This document shows, in pieces, positions 26,553 to 34,471 of a stretch of DNA of 64,000 nt. The position numbers were made by a program, and so were the translations under genes. The stretch lies in NCBI GenBank assembly GCA_014695195.1, contig JACJNW010000006.1, forward strand, positions 62,001 through 126,000, in the 5' to 3' direction. The notes beneath the pieces were generated by a model, which did no database searches, had not been told where the DNA came from, and was given only the letters and a program-made list of their open reading frames with translations. Positions within the stretch are counted from its first letter, which is position 1; each line of letters starts with the position of its first letter. The stretch is from Cyanobacteria bacterium FACHB-DQ100. Lineage in GTDB: Bacteria > Cyanobacteriota > Cyanobacteriia > Leptolyngbyales > Leptolyngbyaceae.

Positions 26553-27893
26553 ATGAGAAACTTAATTTCGACTTGGGTACAGCGTGGAACTAGGTCTCTG
26601 CGCGGACGGGATGGTACAGCCGCGATCGTTCAAACGCTGGCGGCTCGTGCATTGATCATTGTCGTGAATATTGCAACAGGAACCATTACTGCCCGCATCT
26701 TAGGCCCTGCGGGACGGGGAGAGCAAGCGGCAATGGCGATTTGGCCCCAGTTCTTTGCTTATTCATTGTCGCTTGGATTACCCAGTGCATTGTTATATAC
26801 CTTGAAGCGATATCCTCAAGAGCGATCGCAAACCTTTTCTGCTGCGGTTTTCTTGGGCATGTTTATTAGCGTTTTTAGCGGTGTCATTGGAGTCATCACG
26901 ATTCCGTTTTTGATGCAAAAATATCCATCCGAAGCGATTCACTTGTCCCAAGGACTTATGGTAGCGGTGCCGCTGGTAGTATTTACGGAAGTGCTGCGAT
27001 CGGCAATGGAAGCTAGCGATGAATTTGCGATCGCCAATCAAATTCGCTATCTTCCCCCGCTGAGTACCTTGGCACTGCTGATTGTTTTGGCGGTGACAAA
27101 ACAACTCACGCCCTTCACCGCTGTTCTGTCCTACTGGCTCCCCGGAATCCCAATGCTGGTTTGGATGATTGCCTGTGCGAAGCGATTTTTTACGATTCGC
27201 TTTACGCAGATTCAGCACTCGATTCAGCGATTAGTGCACTATGGTTTTCGGGCGTATGGGATTGATTTGATCAGCGCGTTGGCAGGACAAATTCAGCAAG
27301 TGCTAGCGATTAGTGTCCTGGCTCCTGCCGCAATGGGGCTGTATGCGATCGCGTTTAGTCTGTGTCAATTGCTGTATGTGGTGCAAAGTTCTTTTGTAAC
27401 GGTGCTATTTCCCAAAGCGGCAGCCCGTCCCGTTTCAGAAGTGGTTGAACTGACAAGTAGAGCCGCCAGAATTAGCGGAATGTTGGCGATTTTGATGGCA
27501 ATTTCGATGATGGCTTTGGCTCCAGGTGTGCTGCACTTACTGTACGGAGAGGCTTATCTGGCAGCGATTCCCATCTTTCGGGTGTTAGCGATCGAAACGG
27601 TTCTCGGTGGCACCGCAATCATTCTTTCACAAGCATTCATGGCAACCGATCGGCCGGGAATCGTCACCCTGATTCAAGGCATTGGCTTGATGTTGGGCGC
27701 TCCCTTGATTTTGATCCTCACTCCGATGTTTGGATTGTTAGGAATGGGTTTAGCGCTGCTGGGTTCAACAATGATTCGGCTCGTCTCCGTTTGGATTTGC
27801 TACCCTGTTGTGCTGAAAATGCCGCCACCCGGCTTGTGGTTAACCCACCAAGACCTGAAATTTATACAACAGAAGTTTCTCAGTCGTTTCTAA
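26553..27893 (+). CDS. Polysaccharide-type flippase (MOP/MATE superfamily)
   Basis: A 446-residue membrane protein with about 12 hydrophobic helices and short loops, starting after a basic N-terminus (TWVQRGTRSLRGRDG). The pattern GTITARILGPAGRGEQAAM is the classic first segment of oligosaccharide flippases (Wzx/RfbX class), which move lipid-linked sugars across the inner membrane. No other polysaccharide synthesis genes are adjacent, but the GT2 and GT14 enzymes at 18-20 kb might supply substrates. Its substrate cannot be told from sequence. Confidence 0.85.
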   Translation: MRNLISTWVQRGTRSLRGRDGTAAIVQTLAARALIIVVNIATGTITARILGPAGRGEQAAMAIWPQFFAYSLSLGLPSALLYTLKRYPQERSQTFSAAVFLGMFISVFSGVIGVITIPFLMQKYPSEAIHLSQGLMVAVPLVVFTEVLRSAMEASDEFAIANQIRYLPPLSTLALLIVLAVTKQLTPFTAVLSYWLPGIPMLVWMIACAKRFFTIRFTQIQHSIQRLVHYGFRAYGIDLISALAGQIQQVLAISVLAPAAMGLYAIAFSLCQLLYVVQSSFVTVLFPKAAARPVSEVVELTSRAARISGMLAILMAISMMALAPGVLHLLYGEAYLAAIPIFRVLAIETVLGGTAIILSQAFMATDRPGIVTLIQGIGLMLGAPLILILTPMFGLLGMGLALLGSTMIRLVSVWICYPVVLKMPPPGLWLTHQDLKFIQQKFLSRF

Positions 27894-28005
27894 AAGATTT
27901 ATCTACAAGAAATTTTCGAGGTTTGCCACCTAAGACACTATGCATCCATCAACACTCTTGCTACGATCGGGGTTTCAAATCCTGATTCGGTGCGAGAGAG
28001 TGTCT

Positions 28006-29280
28006 ATGGTGAGTCAGCCCAACCGTTCACAACCGATTAAACGTTCACAGCCGATCGTTCTCACCTCCCATCCTGCTAAGTTCTCGAAGTCGATCGCGAT
28101 TCACTGGGGCGAAGCTGATCCGATTAAACGCGGTGCCATCATCGGAACGCTTACCACCCCGGCTCATCGGAACGTGATCGGGACGCATTCCGGTTCTTAT
28201 GCGGTTTATCGTGCGCTTGCGGTTGCCAGTGGCAAACTCGATGCCAACCATCGCGCTGATCTAACCAATACTGCTCCTGCCGCGCTGCTTCATCCTCATC
28301 CCGCTTGGTCTGATCCAGATAAGATCGTGTCGATCGACCCTTTTGGTGCGATCGTTGGCGAGGTGTATCGCGATTTGTACGATCAGGGGTATGACATCAA
28401 ACCGACGATCGCGATTACCAAAGCCCACATCAATATGCCAGAACTGCAAGACGCAATCGCCAAAGGTCGGTTGCGCGAAGATGGCAAAATTATGAAAAAA
28501 GGCGGCGATTTAGTCGTGACGAAAGCCGCAATCGAGCCGGTGTGGTATCTGCCCGGAATAGCAAAACGGCTTAACGTTGAAGAAGGTCTTCTCCGCCGCA
28601 CGCTATTCGAGCAAACTGGCGGCATGTTCCCCGAACTCGTCACTCGCCCAGATGTCAAAGTGTTTCTGCCTCCGATCGGTGGCATTACCGTTTATATCGT
28701 CGGTGATCCTGAGGCGATCGCTGATCCAAATCGTGCCTTAACGGTGCGCGTTCACGACGAGTGCAACGGTTCAGATGTCTTTGGTTCTGACATTTGCACC
28801 TGTCGTCCCTACCTGGTTCACGGGATTGAAGAGTGTGTACAAACCGCTCAGCAAGGCGGTGCGGGCGTAATCGTCTATCTCCGCAAAGAAGGACGCGCCC
28901 TGGGTGAAGTGACAAAATTTCTCGTTTACAACGCGCGTAAACGTCAAGAGGGCGGCGATCGTGCCGATGCCTACTTCGCCCGAACCGAATGTGTAGCGGG
29001 TGTCCAGGATATGCGTTTCCAGGAACTCATGCCCGATGTGCTGCACTGGTTGGGAATTACTCGCATCGATCGCTTTATTTCTATGAGCGACATGAAACAC
29101 GATGCGGTGACGCGATCGGGAATCGAGATCGTCACGCGAGTTCCGATTCCCGAAGAACTGATTCCGGCTGATGCAATGGTCGAAATCGAGGCGAAAAAAG
29201 CCGCCGGATATTACACCGAAAGCGAAATTCTCACCGAAGAAGCCTTAGCTGAGATTAAAGGACGAGGACTGAGTGACTAA
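28006..29280 (+). CDS. URC1-type GTP cyclohydrolase II-like protein (uracil catabolism)
   Basis: A 424-residue protein. The C-terminal half (about residues 200-375) is a GTP cyclohydrolase II-like domain with three zinc-type Cys in HDECNGSDVFGSDICTCRP and the catalytic-type segment VIVYLRKEGRALGEVTKF. The N-terminal half (about 20-200), with GTHSGSYAVYRALAV and DPFGAIVGEVYRDL, is the extension seen in the yeast uracil-catabolism protein Urc1 and absent from riboflavin-pathway RibA. The next two genes are the Urc4 (DUF1688) and uracil phosphoribosyltransferase homologues, which fixes this as the URC pathway rather than riboflavin synthesis. I start at ATG 28006 (MVSQPNRS) with GAGAGAG upstream. 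The stop overlaps the next gene by 8 bp. Confidence 0.85.
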   Translation: MVSQPNRSQPIKRSQPIVLTSHPAKFSKSIAIHWGEADPIKRGAIIGTLTTPAHRNVIGTHSGSYAVYRALAVASGKLDANHRADLTNTAPAALLHPHPAWSDPDKIVSIDPFGAIVGEVYRDLYDQGYDIKPTIAITKAHINMPELQDAIAKGRLREDGKIMKKGGDLVVTKAAIEPVWYLPGIAKRLNVEEGLLRRTLFEQTGGMFPELVTRPDVKVFLPPIGGITVYIVGDPEAIADPNRALTVRVHDECNGSDVFGSDICTCRPYLVHGIEECVQTAQQGGAGVIVYLRKEGRALGEVTKFLVYNARKRQEGGDRADAYFARTECVAGVQDMRFQELMPDVLHWLGITRIDRFISMSDMKHDAVTRSGIEIVTRVPIPEELIPADAMVEIEAKKAAGYYTESEILTEEALAEIKGRGLSD

Positions 29281-30481
29281 TCTCGTGGACTATTTGCGAT
29301 CGCCCAAAGCTATCCGCGATCGTGCTTCTCAGTTGTTTGAGCTTGCACAGGCGGATAAACTCGCCTACTTTCAGCTAGATCTGACGCAGCTTGATGCAGT
29401 TGCAGACTATGTGATCGCTGTGATGCGTCAGCAATACCCCGATTTGCAGGTTCCATTTCACAGTCGCTGGCGACATTTTGAAGTCGGCAATTTTCCGCGT
29501 GTGCAGCAGCTTGAACAGGCGTTAAAGAACTTATCTCCAGTCGATCAAGCGAAAGCCAAATTCGATCTAGTCGTTCCGAGTGTCTTGCTGGATGCCGGGG
29601 CGGGCGATCGCTGGCAATACCTTGAATCTTCTACGGAACAAACTTGGACAAGATCCGAGGGATTAGCGATCGCCTCATTCGATGCCTTTTGCCAAGGTGC
29701 GTTCTCGACCCAACCCTATCGAACCGATGCCGAGGGGCTCAAGCAGATTACCCCGGAAAAGATTGCCGCTTTTTTCCAGGTGACTCCTGAAAATCCTTTA
29801 GTGGGACTCGAAGGACGATCGCACCTGCTGCGAAAACTGGGACATACGATCGAGCAATTCCCGGATCTCTTTGGTGATTCTCCTCGCCCTGGCAATCTAG
29901 TGGATTATTTGAGGCATCAGACGCATCAAGGCGAGCTTTCGGCTGTGACGGTATTAAATGCGGTTCTGCTCGGTTTCGGTGACATCTGGTCAGGGAGATT
30001 GTCGATCGACGGCACAAATTTAGGCGATGTCTGGCATCATTCCGCCTTATCCGGTGAAGACACAGACCAACTAATCCCGTTTCACAAGCTCTCGCAGTGG
30101 CTCACCTACTCCCTGCTTGAACCCTTGCAGGATCTAGGAATCACAATTACTGATCTTGACCAAATGACCGGACTCCCCGAATATCGCAATGGTGGTTTGT
30201 GCGTTGATCTCGGACTGCTGCAACTGAAAAATCTACAGCTTGCAGAAATTCCGCATTCTCCAGACTCAGAATTGATCGTGGAATGGCGGGCGCTGACCGT
30301 TTGTTTGCTCGATCGCATCGCCGACACCATTCGCACGAAGCTTGATCTCACCTCTGATGCGCTTCCTCTCGTCAAAGTTCTTCAAGGCGGAACCTGGACA
30401 GCCGGACGCAAAATCGCCGCATCGCTCCGGCCCGGTGGAACTCCCCCAATTCAAATTTCTAGCGACGGAACCGTTTTTTAA
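29273..30481 (+). CDS. URC4/DUF1688-family protein (uracil catabolism)
   Basis: A 402-residue protein of the DUF1688 (URC4/urg3) family, recognised by [18 protein letters not shown] at the start, [11 protein letters not shown] and [14 protein letters not shown] in the first third, and [17 protein letters not shown]. In the yeast Lachancea kluyveri Urc4 is required to degrade uracil, acting after its conversion to UMP; its chemistry is not fully established. The start (GTG 29273) lies inside the end of the URC1-like gene and the stop is 2 bp before upp, so all three are translated from one mRNA. No signal peptide or membrane segment. Confidence 0.88.
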   Translation: MTNLVDYLRSPKAIRDRASQLFELAQADKLAYFQLDLTQLDAVADYVIAVMRQQYPDLQVPFHSRWRHFEVGNFPRVQQLEQALKNLSPVDQAKAKFDLVVPSVLLDAGAGDRWQYLESSTEQTWTRSEGLAIASFDAFCQGAFSTQPYRTDAEGLKQITPEKIAAFFQVTPENPLVGLEGRSHLLRKLGHTIEQFPDLFGDSPRPGNLVDYLRHQTHQGELSAVTVLNAVLLGFGDIWSGRLSIDGTNLGDVWHHSALSGEDTDQLIPFHKLSQWLTYSLLEPLQDLGITITDLDQMTGLPEYRNGGLCVDLGLLQLKNLQLAEIPHSPDSELIVEWRALTVCLLDRIADTIRTKLDLTSDALPLVKVLQGGTWTAGRKIAASLRPGGTPPIQISSDGTVF

Positions 30482-30483
30482 CT

Positions 30484-31119
30484 ATGGCTGCAAACCTCAC
30501 CCTCATCGAGCATCCTTTGATTCAGCACAAACTCAGTTTGATGCGGCGAGAATCAACCAGTACAGCAAAGTTCCGATCGCTGATGACCGAACTGAGTCTG
30601 TTACTCGCCTATGAAGTCACGCGGGATCTACCCTTGCGCTACGAAACCATTCAAACTCCGATGGCAGAAATGGAGGCTCCAGTTTTAGCCCCAGACAAAA
30701 AGCTCGTTGTTGTATCAATTATGCGTGCCGGGCAAGGCATCCTTGATGGAATCTTGCAGTTGATTCCCTCTGCTAGAGTTGGTCACGTGGGTATTTACCG
30801 GGAACCCAATTCGCTAGTGCCGATCGAATACTATTTCAAAGTCCCGGACGATACTGAAGAGCGCGATATGCTCGTCGTTGATCCGATGATGGCAACGGGT
30901 AATTCTGCGATTGCGGCAGTCGATCGTCTCAAGCAAACGAATCCGCGATCGATTAAGTTCCTCTGTATTCTGGCGGCTCCTGAAGGCATTACTCATTTTC
31001 AAGAGCAGCATCCAGACGTGCCGATCTTTGCAGCCGCGATCGATCAGGGATTAGATGAGCACGGGTATATTATTCCGGGATTAGGAGATGCGGGCGATCG
31101 TTTATTCGGTACAAAGTGA
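30484..31119 (+). CDS. upp: Uracil phosphoribosyltransferase
   Basis: It makes UMP from uracil and PRPP, both as a salvage enzyme and, in the URC pathway, as the first step (yeast URC6). The 211-residue length is standard. Visible motifs are [31 protein letters not shown] (uracil-binding flexible loop region), the PRPP-binding loop [17 protein letters not shown], and the C-terminal [16 protein letters not shown]. It is the last gene of the urc operon, starting 2 bp after the DUF1688 gene. Its 3' end abuts the promoter of tRNA-Cys (TATAAT at 31120-31125). Confidence 0.97.
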   Translation: MAANLTLIEHPLIQHKLSLMRRESTSTAKFRSLMTELSLLLAYEVTRDLPLRYETIQTPMAEMEAPVLAPDKKLVVVSIMRAGQGILDGILQLIPSARVGHVGIYREPNSLVPIEYYFKVPDDTEERDMLVVDPMMATGNSAIAAVDRLKQTNPRSIKFLCILAAPEGITHFQEQHPDVPIFAAAIDQGLDEHGYIIPGLGDAGDRLFGTK

Positions 31120-31141
31120 TATAATAATAGAGATGCAATCT

Positions 31142-31217
<76 letters not shown>

Positions 31218-31224
31218 GATTTCA

Positions 31225-31254
31225 GGCTCTAGAACCAAGTTCTAGAGCCTTTTT
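31225..31254 (+). terminator. Terminator of tRNA-Cys
   Basis: GGCTCTAGAAC (31225-31235) and GTTCTAGAGCC (31239-31249) form an 11-bp stem with a CAA loop, followed by five T. A slightly diverged copy exists at 59324-59352. Confidence 0.9.
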
Positions 31255-31268
31255 AACTAAGTTAAGTT

Positions 31269-32489
31269 ATGCCGGATTGTGACAATATTCGGCAGAAAAT
31301 AGCAGGGTGTGATACTCAAAATGGTCACATTTTGGGTTACAAAATGATGGATATTGACAAGTCAATTGCTCGAGTAAATGAACAGTTAAAAGCTTCTAGG
31401 GTAGGAGTATCAATCGAGCGTCGGGGTGGGCGACTCTGGCTAAGAGGAACATTCCCCCCTAAGCCCGAATCCGGCCAAACTAAATCTCATCGACAAAAAA
31501 TTTCTCTAGGAGTTCGTGCTACGCCAGCAGGTTTAGAGCAGGCAAAGAAAAAAGCACGATTACTGGGTGCTCAGTTAGATTCCGAGCAATTTAACTGGGC
31601 ACAATGGTGTGATTCTAGGTCAGAACACAGTGAAGGTCCATTAATTGGAGAGATACTTGAGCGATTTGAAACTGAGTACTGGAACAATCGGGAGCGTAAC
31701 TCCCAATCTGAAACTACTTGGAAGACTGATTACCTCAGAGTTTTTAATAAATTGCCCAAAGATGCTCTCTTAAATTCGGAAATTCTGAAAGAGGTTATCC
31801 TTACCACCCAGCCTAACTCCAGACAACGGAAACGAGTTTTTGAAAAATTGGTTAGTCTTGCTGAATTTGCTGGAATAGAAGTGGCTTTCTCCGAAAAATT
31901 GAAGGGATCCTACTCTCCGAAACACGTTAATCCGCGTTTCTTGCCAACTGATGAGATCATCCAAACGACGAGAGACGCAATCGAGAATGAAGCATGGCGT
32001 TGGGTTTTCAGTGCCATCGCAACGTGGGGATTGCGCCCTCATGAAGTATTCCACCTCGATTTAGCGAAATTTCCAGTAGCTCAGGTGCTTAGCCCAACGA
32101 AAACGGGAGAGCGATTTGCATATCCGTTGTACCCTGAATGGGCAGAAGTTTGGAAACTGGACGACATTAAGTTACCCAAGTTTCAGAAGGAACACAATAA
32201 TGCAAAACTGGGAAACAAAATTTGCAAAGAGTTCAACGAACGTGACATACCCTTCAGGGCTTATGATCTCCGGCACAGTTATGCCCGTCGATGTTTTGAG
32301 TTTTCAATCCCACCAGATTGGGCTGCACATCTGATGGGTCATAGCTTGAAGGTTCATATGGAGACCTACAGAGCTTGGATTGACTGGGAGACTTACCAGA
32401 GGGCGTATGAGGCTTTAATCGCTAGAAGTGATCGACCCCGCCCTCCAAAGATTAACGGTAAGCAGCAGGAATTCCCCGAAGTTCCATGA
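31269..32489 (+). CDS. Tyrosine-type site-specific integrase of the island
   Basis: A 406-residue integrase that would recombine attL and attR to insert or excise the island. The catalytic C-terminal domain (about residues 225-390) shows the first Arg region ATWGLRPHEVFHLD, the H-x-x-R box YDLRHSYARR, the later His in AAHLMGHSLKVH and the nucleophile Tyr in METYRAW. The N-terminal part has an arm-binding region (SIERRGGRLWLRG) and a SAM-like core-binding region. The ATG at 31269 overlaps the edge of the att repeat block; an internal ATG at 31344 (MMDIDKSIA) is also possible. Placement next to the tRNA is typical of tRNA-integrating islands. Its end overlaps the Xis-like gene by 38 bp. Confidence 0.93.
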   Translation: MPDCDNIRQKIAGCDTQNGHILGYKMMDIDKSIARVNEQLKASRVGVSIERRGGRLWLRGTFPPKPESGQTKSHRQKISLGVRATPAGLEQAKKKARLLGAQLDSEQFNWAQWCDSRSEHSEGPLIGEILERFETEYWNNRERNSQSETTWKTDYLRVFNKLPKDALLNSEILKEVILTTQPNSRQRKRVFEKLVSLAEFAGIEVAFSEKLKGSYSPKHVNPRFLPTDEIIQTTRDAIENEAWRWVFSAIATWGLRPHEVFHLDLAKFPVAQVLSPTKTGERFAYPLYPEWAEVWKLDDIKLPKFQKEHNNAKLGNKICKEFNERDIPFRAYDLRHSYARRCFEFSIPPDWAAHLMGHSLKVHMETYRAWIDWETYQRAYEALIARSDRPRPPKINGKQQEFPEVP

Positions 32490-32697
32490 CCGCAGTTAAA
32501 TTAATTTTGATCATGCGTTTGGTAGAGCCTACTCTACGATCATCAATCCAGTGAATGCCTTCTACCCATTCATCTGCATCAATGCGCCGTAAAATACTAC
32601 GTCGGCTAAACCCTCTTCCTAATTGCATTGATGCTTGCTCGATTGTGACTAACTCGGCATTACTGGGCAGCTTGAATTTTGACTTTTTAGCTCTCAT
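32452..32697 (-). CDS. Small DNA-binding protein, possible excisionase
   Basis: An 81-residue basic protein beginning MRAKKSKFKLPSN. The middle reads VTIEQASMQLGRGFSRRSIL, then RRIDADEWVEGIHWIDDRR, which is the pattern of a small helix-turn-helix/excisionase (target-site selection then recognition helix plus wing). It overlaps the integrase gene tail-to-tail and starts with an ATGA overlap on the replication-type gene, so it belongs to that reverse-strand operon. Location and size suggest an Xis that directs excision; no direct family match is claimed. Confidence 0.65.
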   Translation of the reverse strand: MRAKKSKFKLPSNAELVTIEQASMQLGRGFSRRSILRRIDADEWVEGIHWIDDRRVGSTKRMIKINLTAVMELRGIPAAYR

Positions 32698-33692
32698 TGC
32701 ATCTCCTCCACGCCATTGCTGCTTACAACAAAGCCCCAATCTTGATGTTCCTCAAACAGCTCTTTCAGGAGATCTATCCAACCGTTGTCCCAAAGCTCCT
32801 GCAACTTATATCGCGCAAATTCTCGATCACCATTACGAATTGCCGCCGAGCAGGAAGTCTCAAGTTGAAAGCGGTCTGGGGCAGGCAGCAGAACATTTGC
32901 CATCTTTCTAGCCTCTAAGTATTTCAGAAAATCCTTCTGATTTGCCTCAACCTTTGATTGCGCTTCAAGCCACTGCTCAATTAGAGCAGGGTATTGTGGT
33001 AATTCACGAGCTCGATTGAGCAACCATTCTCGATAAGATGACGAAATTTCTCCTGAGGACAAGAAGAATTGGCTGTCTTTTAGCAGTTCAAGGTCTCTCT
33101 TTCTCGTGACTATGAGAGAGTCTGGATCAGTATGAGGAGTATGAGGGGAAGGAGAACTCTTGCCTACTGGTAGTTCTGGCTTCTCTGTTGGATCTTCTGA
33201 TCCAAATGACACCATTGGGATCTTTTTGTCGGCATTGGGATCTTTTTGTCGGCATTGGGATCTTTTTGCCTGAGCACGAATAGTTCTTCCCGTGCCCCGA
33301 TCGCGTACCTTTACTGAAACTGTCGTATTACGGCACTTCCATTGGTCAATCTCGAAATCAAACAGTTCACAATCCATCAGCCTGCGAGCCGCTCGTTGAA
33401 TTGTTCGAGTGTCAACTCCCAAGTAGACAGCGATTTTCGCAGGTGGTGGAATATTTACCCAGCGATCACCGTAAGGATCGTGCTCCCAGAGGTATAACCA
33501 AAGGGCATACTGCGTTCCTGTCAACTTGAGAGCGCGAATATACCGGATCAGCTCGATCGGAATTTGCACAAACGTTGACGAAGAGTTTTTTATCCCCGAT
33601 GCTTGGGGATAAGCGATTGAATCTGTCATAATACGATCAGGTAAATTTTGCATGCCCCACTCGTCATCAAAAGGTGGGGCTTGTTCATCCAT
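32694..33692 (-). CDS. Helix-turn-helix protein, possible replication initiator
   Basis: A 332-residue protein. Residues about 38-130 form a winged-helix region (FVQIPIELIRYIRALKLTG, LWLYLWEHDPYGDRW, PPAKIAVYLGVDTRTIQRA, ARRLMDCELFD) like the N-terminal domain of phage and plasmid replication or primosomal proteins. A low-complexity linker (about 140-200) follows, coded in part by a 20-bp tandem repeat. The C-terminal part is helical (REWLLNRARELPQYPALIEQ) without a recognised domain. It is cotranscribed with the Xis-like gene. The architecture recalls lambda O, where the origin repeats lie inside the gene; function here is inferred. Confidence 0.6.
   Translation of the reverse strand: MDEQAPPFDDEWGMQNLPDRIMTDSIAYPQASGIKNSSSTFVQIPIELIRYIRALKLTGTQYALWLYLWEHDPYGDRWVNIPPPAKIAVYLGVDTRTIQRAARRLMDCELFDFEIDQWKCRNTTVSVKVRDRGTGRTIRAQAKRSQCRQKDPNADKKIPMVSFGSEDPTEKPELPVGKSSPSPHTPHTDPDSLIVTRKRDLELLKDSQFFLSSGEISSSYREWLLNRARELPQYPALIEQWLEAQSKVEANQKDFLKYLEARKMANVLLPAPDRFQLETSCSAAIRNGDREFARYKLQELWDNGWIDLLKELFEEHQDWGFVVSSNGVEEMQ
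33214..33268. repeat. 20-bp tandem repeat, 2.75 copies, inside the replication-type gene
   Basis: The unit ATTGGGATCTTTTTGTCGGC occurs at 33214-33233 and 33234-33253, and a 15-base partial copy follows at 33254-33268. Since 20 is not a multiple of three, each copy is read in a different frame, giving non-repetitive protein. The length fits iterons, the binding sites of replication initiators. Confidence 0.7.
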
Positions 33693-33945
33693 GAAGCTGC
33701 TACTTCGCAGCTGAGTGTTGTGCTACCTAAAGCAGCACAACTAAACTGAGTTTTTGAAGACTCAGAGCTTATGAGGTAAGTAGTTGCAAAGCTAAACGCT
33801 TAACAACTTCACATTCTCCCAGAAGCAGGGTGACGTGCAGAGTGCCCTTTGGCTTGAATCTATGCGCGACCTCCGTTCATCACTTCGCCTGATGGGCAGA
33901 GTGGCTGATGAGGGAAGGAGGAACAAAAGATTTTCGGTGGCGATG

Positions 33946-34149
33946 TCAACAAGCATTTGAAGAGCCAATGGTTGGTCTCAGGGTAGCCAATTCCTGCTTC
34001 AGATAGAGCCGAATCGCCTGCCGAATAACCTGAGCCTGAGTGATTCGTTTATGTTTCACGACTAGCAGCAAGTCCTCGTAGGTATTCAAGTCAATTCTGG
34101 TCGGAACTAGCTTGTTGAGCGGAGTTTCCTCAAGTAGCGGTGGTGCCAT
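33946..34149 (-). CDS. Ribbon-helix-helix (CopG-like) regulator
   Basis: A 67-residue protein with the ribbon-helix-helix pattern: a short strand (VPTRIDLN), helix 1 (TYEDLLLVVKHKR) and helix 2 starting ITQAQVIRQAIRLYL. Such proteins bind DNA as dimers and commonly control plasmid copy number or toxin-antitoxin operons. The chosen start (MAPPLLEE) has AAAGG upstream. No toxin gene lies next to it. It is divergent from the STAND gene, with a MITE in the gap. Confidence 0.75.
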   Translation of the reverse strand: MAPPLLEETPLNKLVPTRIDLNTYEDLLLVVKHKRITQAQVIRQAIRLYLKQELATLRPTIGSSNAC

Positions 34150-34323
34150 ATGTATACCTTTCACAGTCAACAAGATGAGTCTTGAAGGGCTGCTGAAAGT
34201 TGTCTCATCATTCGCCCTGTGAAATTTATGGTGCCACAGAATTACATGAAAGAGCGCTCAGCAACTGCTCAGATAATGACCAGTTAACATTCAGATAGTG
34301 ACCACTAATTACTTTTTACTGAA

Positions 34324-34420
34324 GGGAACCTCGAAAAATAGGTGTTATTGAGAATAGCGAAGCTTAAAATTGCGCCTTCTCGTATCTATTCTCAACAAGA
34401 AATAAATTTTTGAGGTTCCC
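34324..34420. mobile_element. 97-bp MITE with TGAA target duplication
   Basis: The ends GGGAACCTCGAAAAAT and ATTTTTGAGGTTCCC are inverted repeats that differ by one base. A second inner repeat (TATTGAGAATAG and CTATTCTCAACA) makes the element nearly palindromic. It is flanked by TGAA on both sides (34320-34323 and 34421-34424), a likely target-site duplication. It lies about 50 bp before the STAND ATPase start and may carry its promoter. Confidence 0.75.
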
Positions 34421-34471
34421 TGAACGCATATGGCTTCTTGTTACTCTTCAAATTGATATTTCGGTTAGCTC

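Noticed and set aside
28006-29280. Considered as riboflavin-pathway GTP cyclohydrolase II (RibA)
   Set aside because: The N-terminal extension and the adjoining DUF1688 and upp genes fit the URC uracil pathway instead.
33214-33268. Considered as a CRISPR array
   Set aside because: The 20-bp units are directly adjacent with no spacers, there are fewer than three copies, and no cas genes are in the window.
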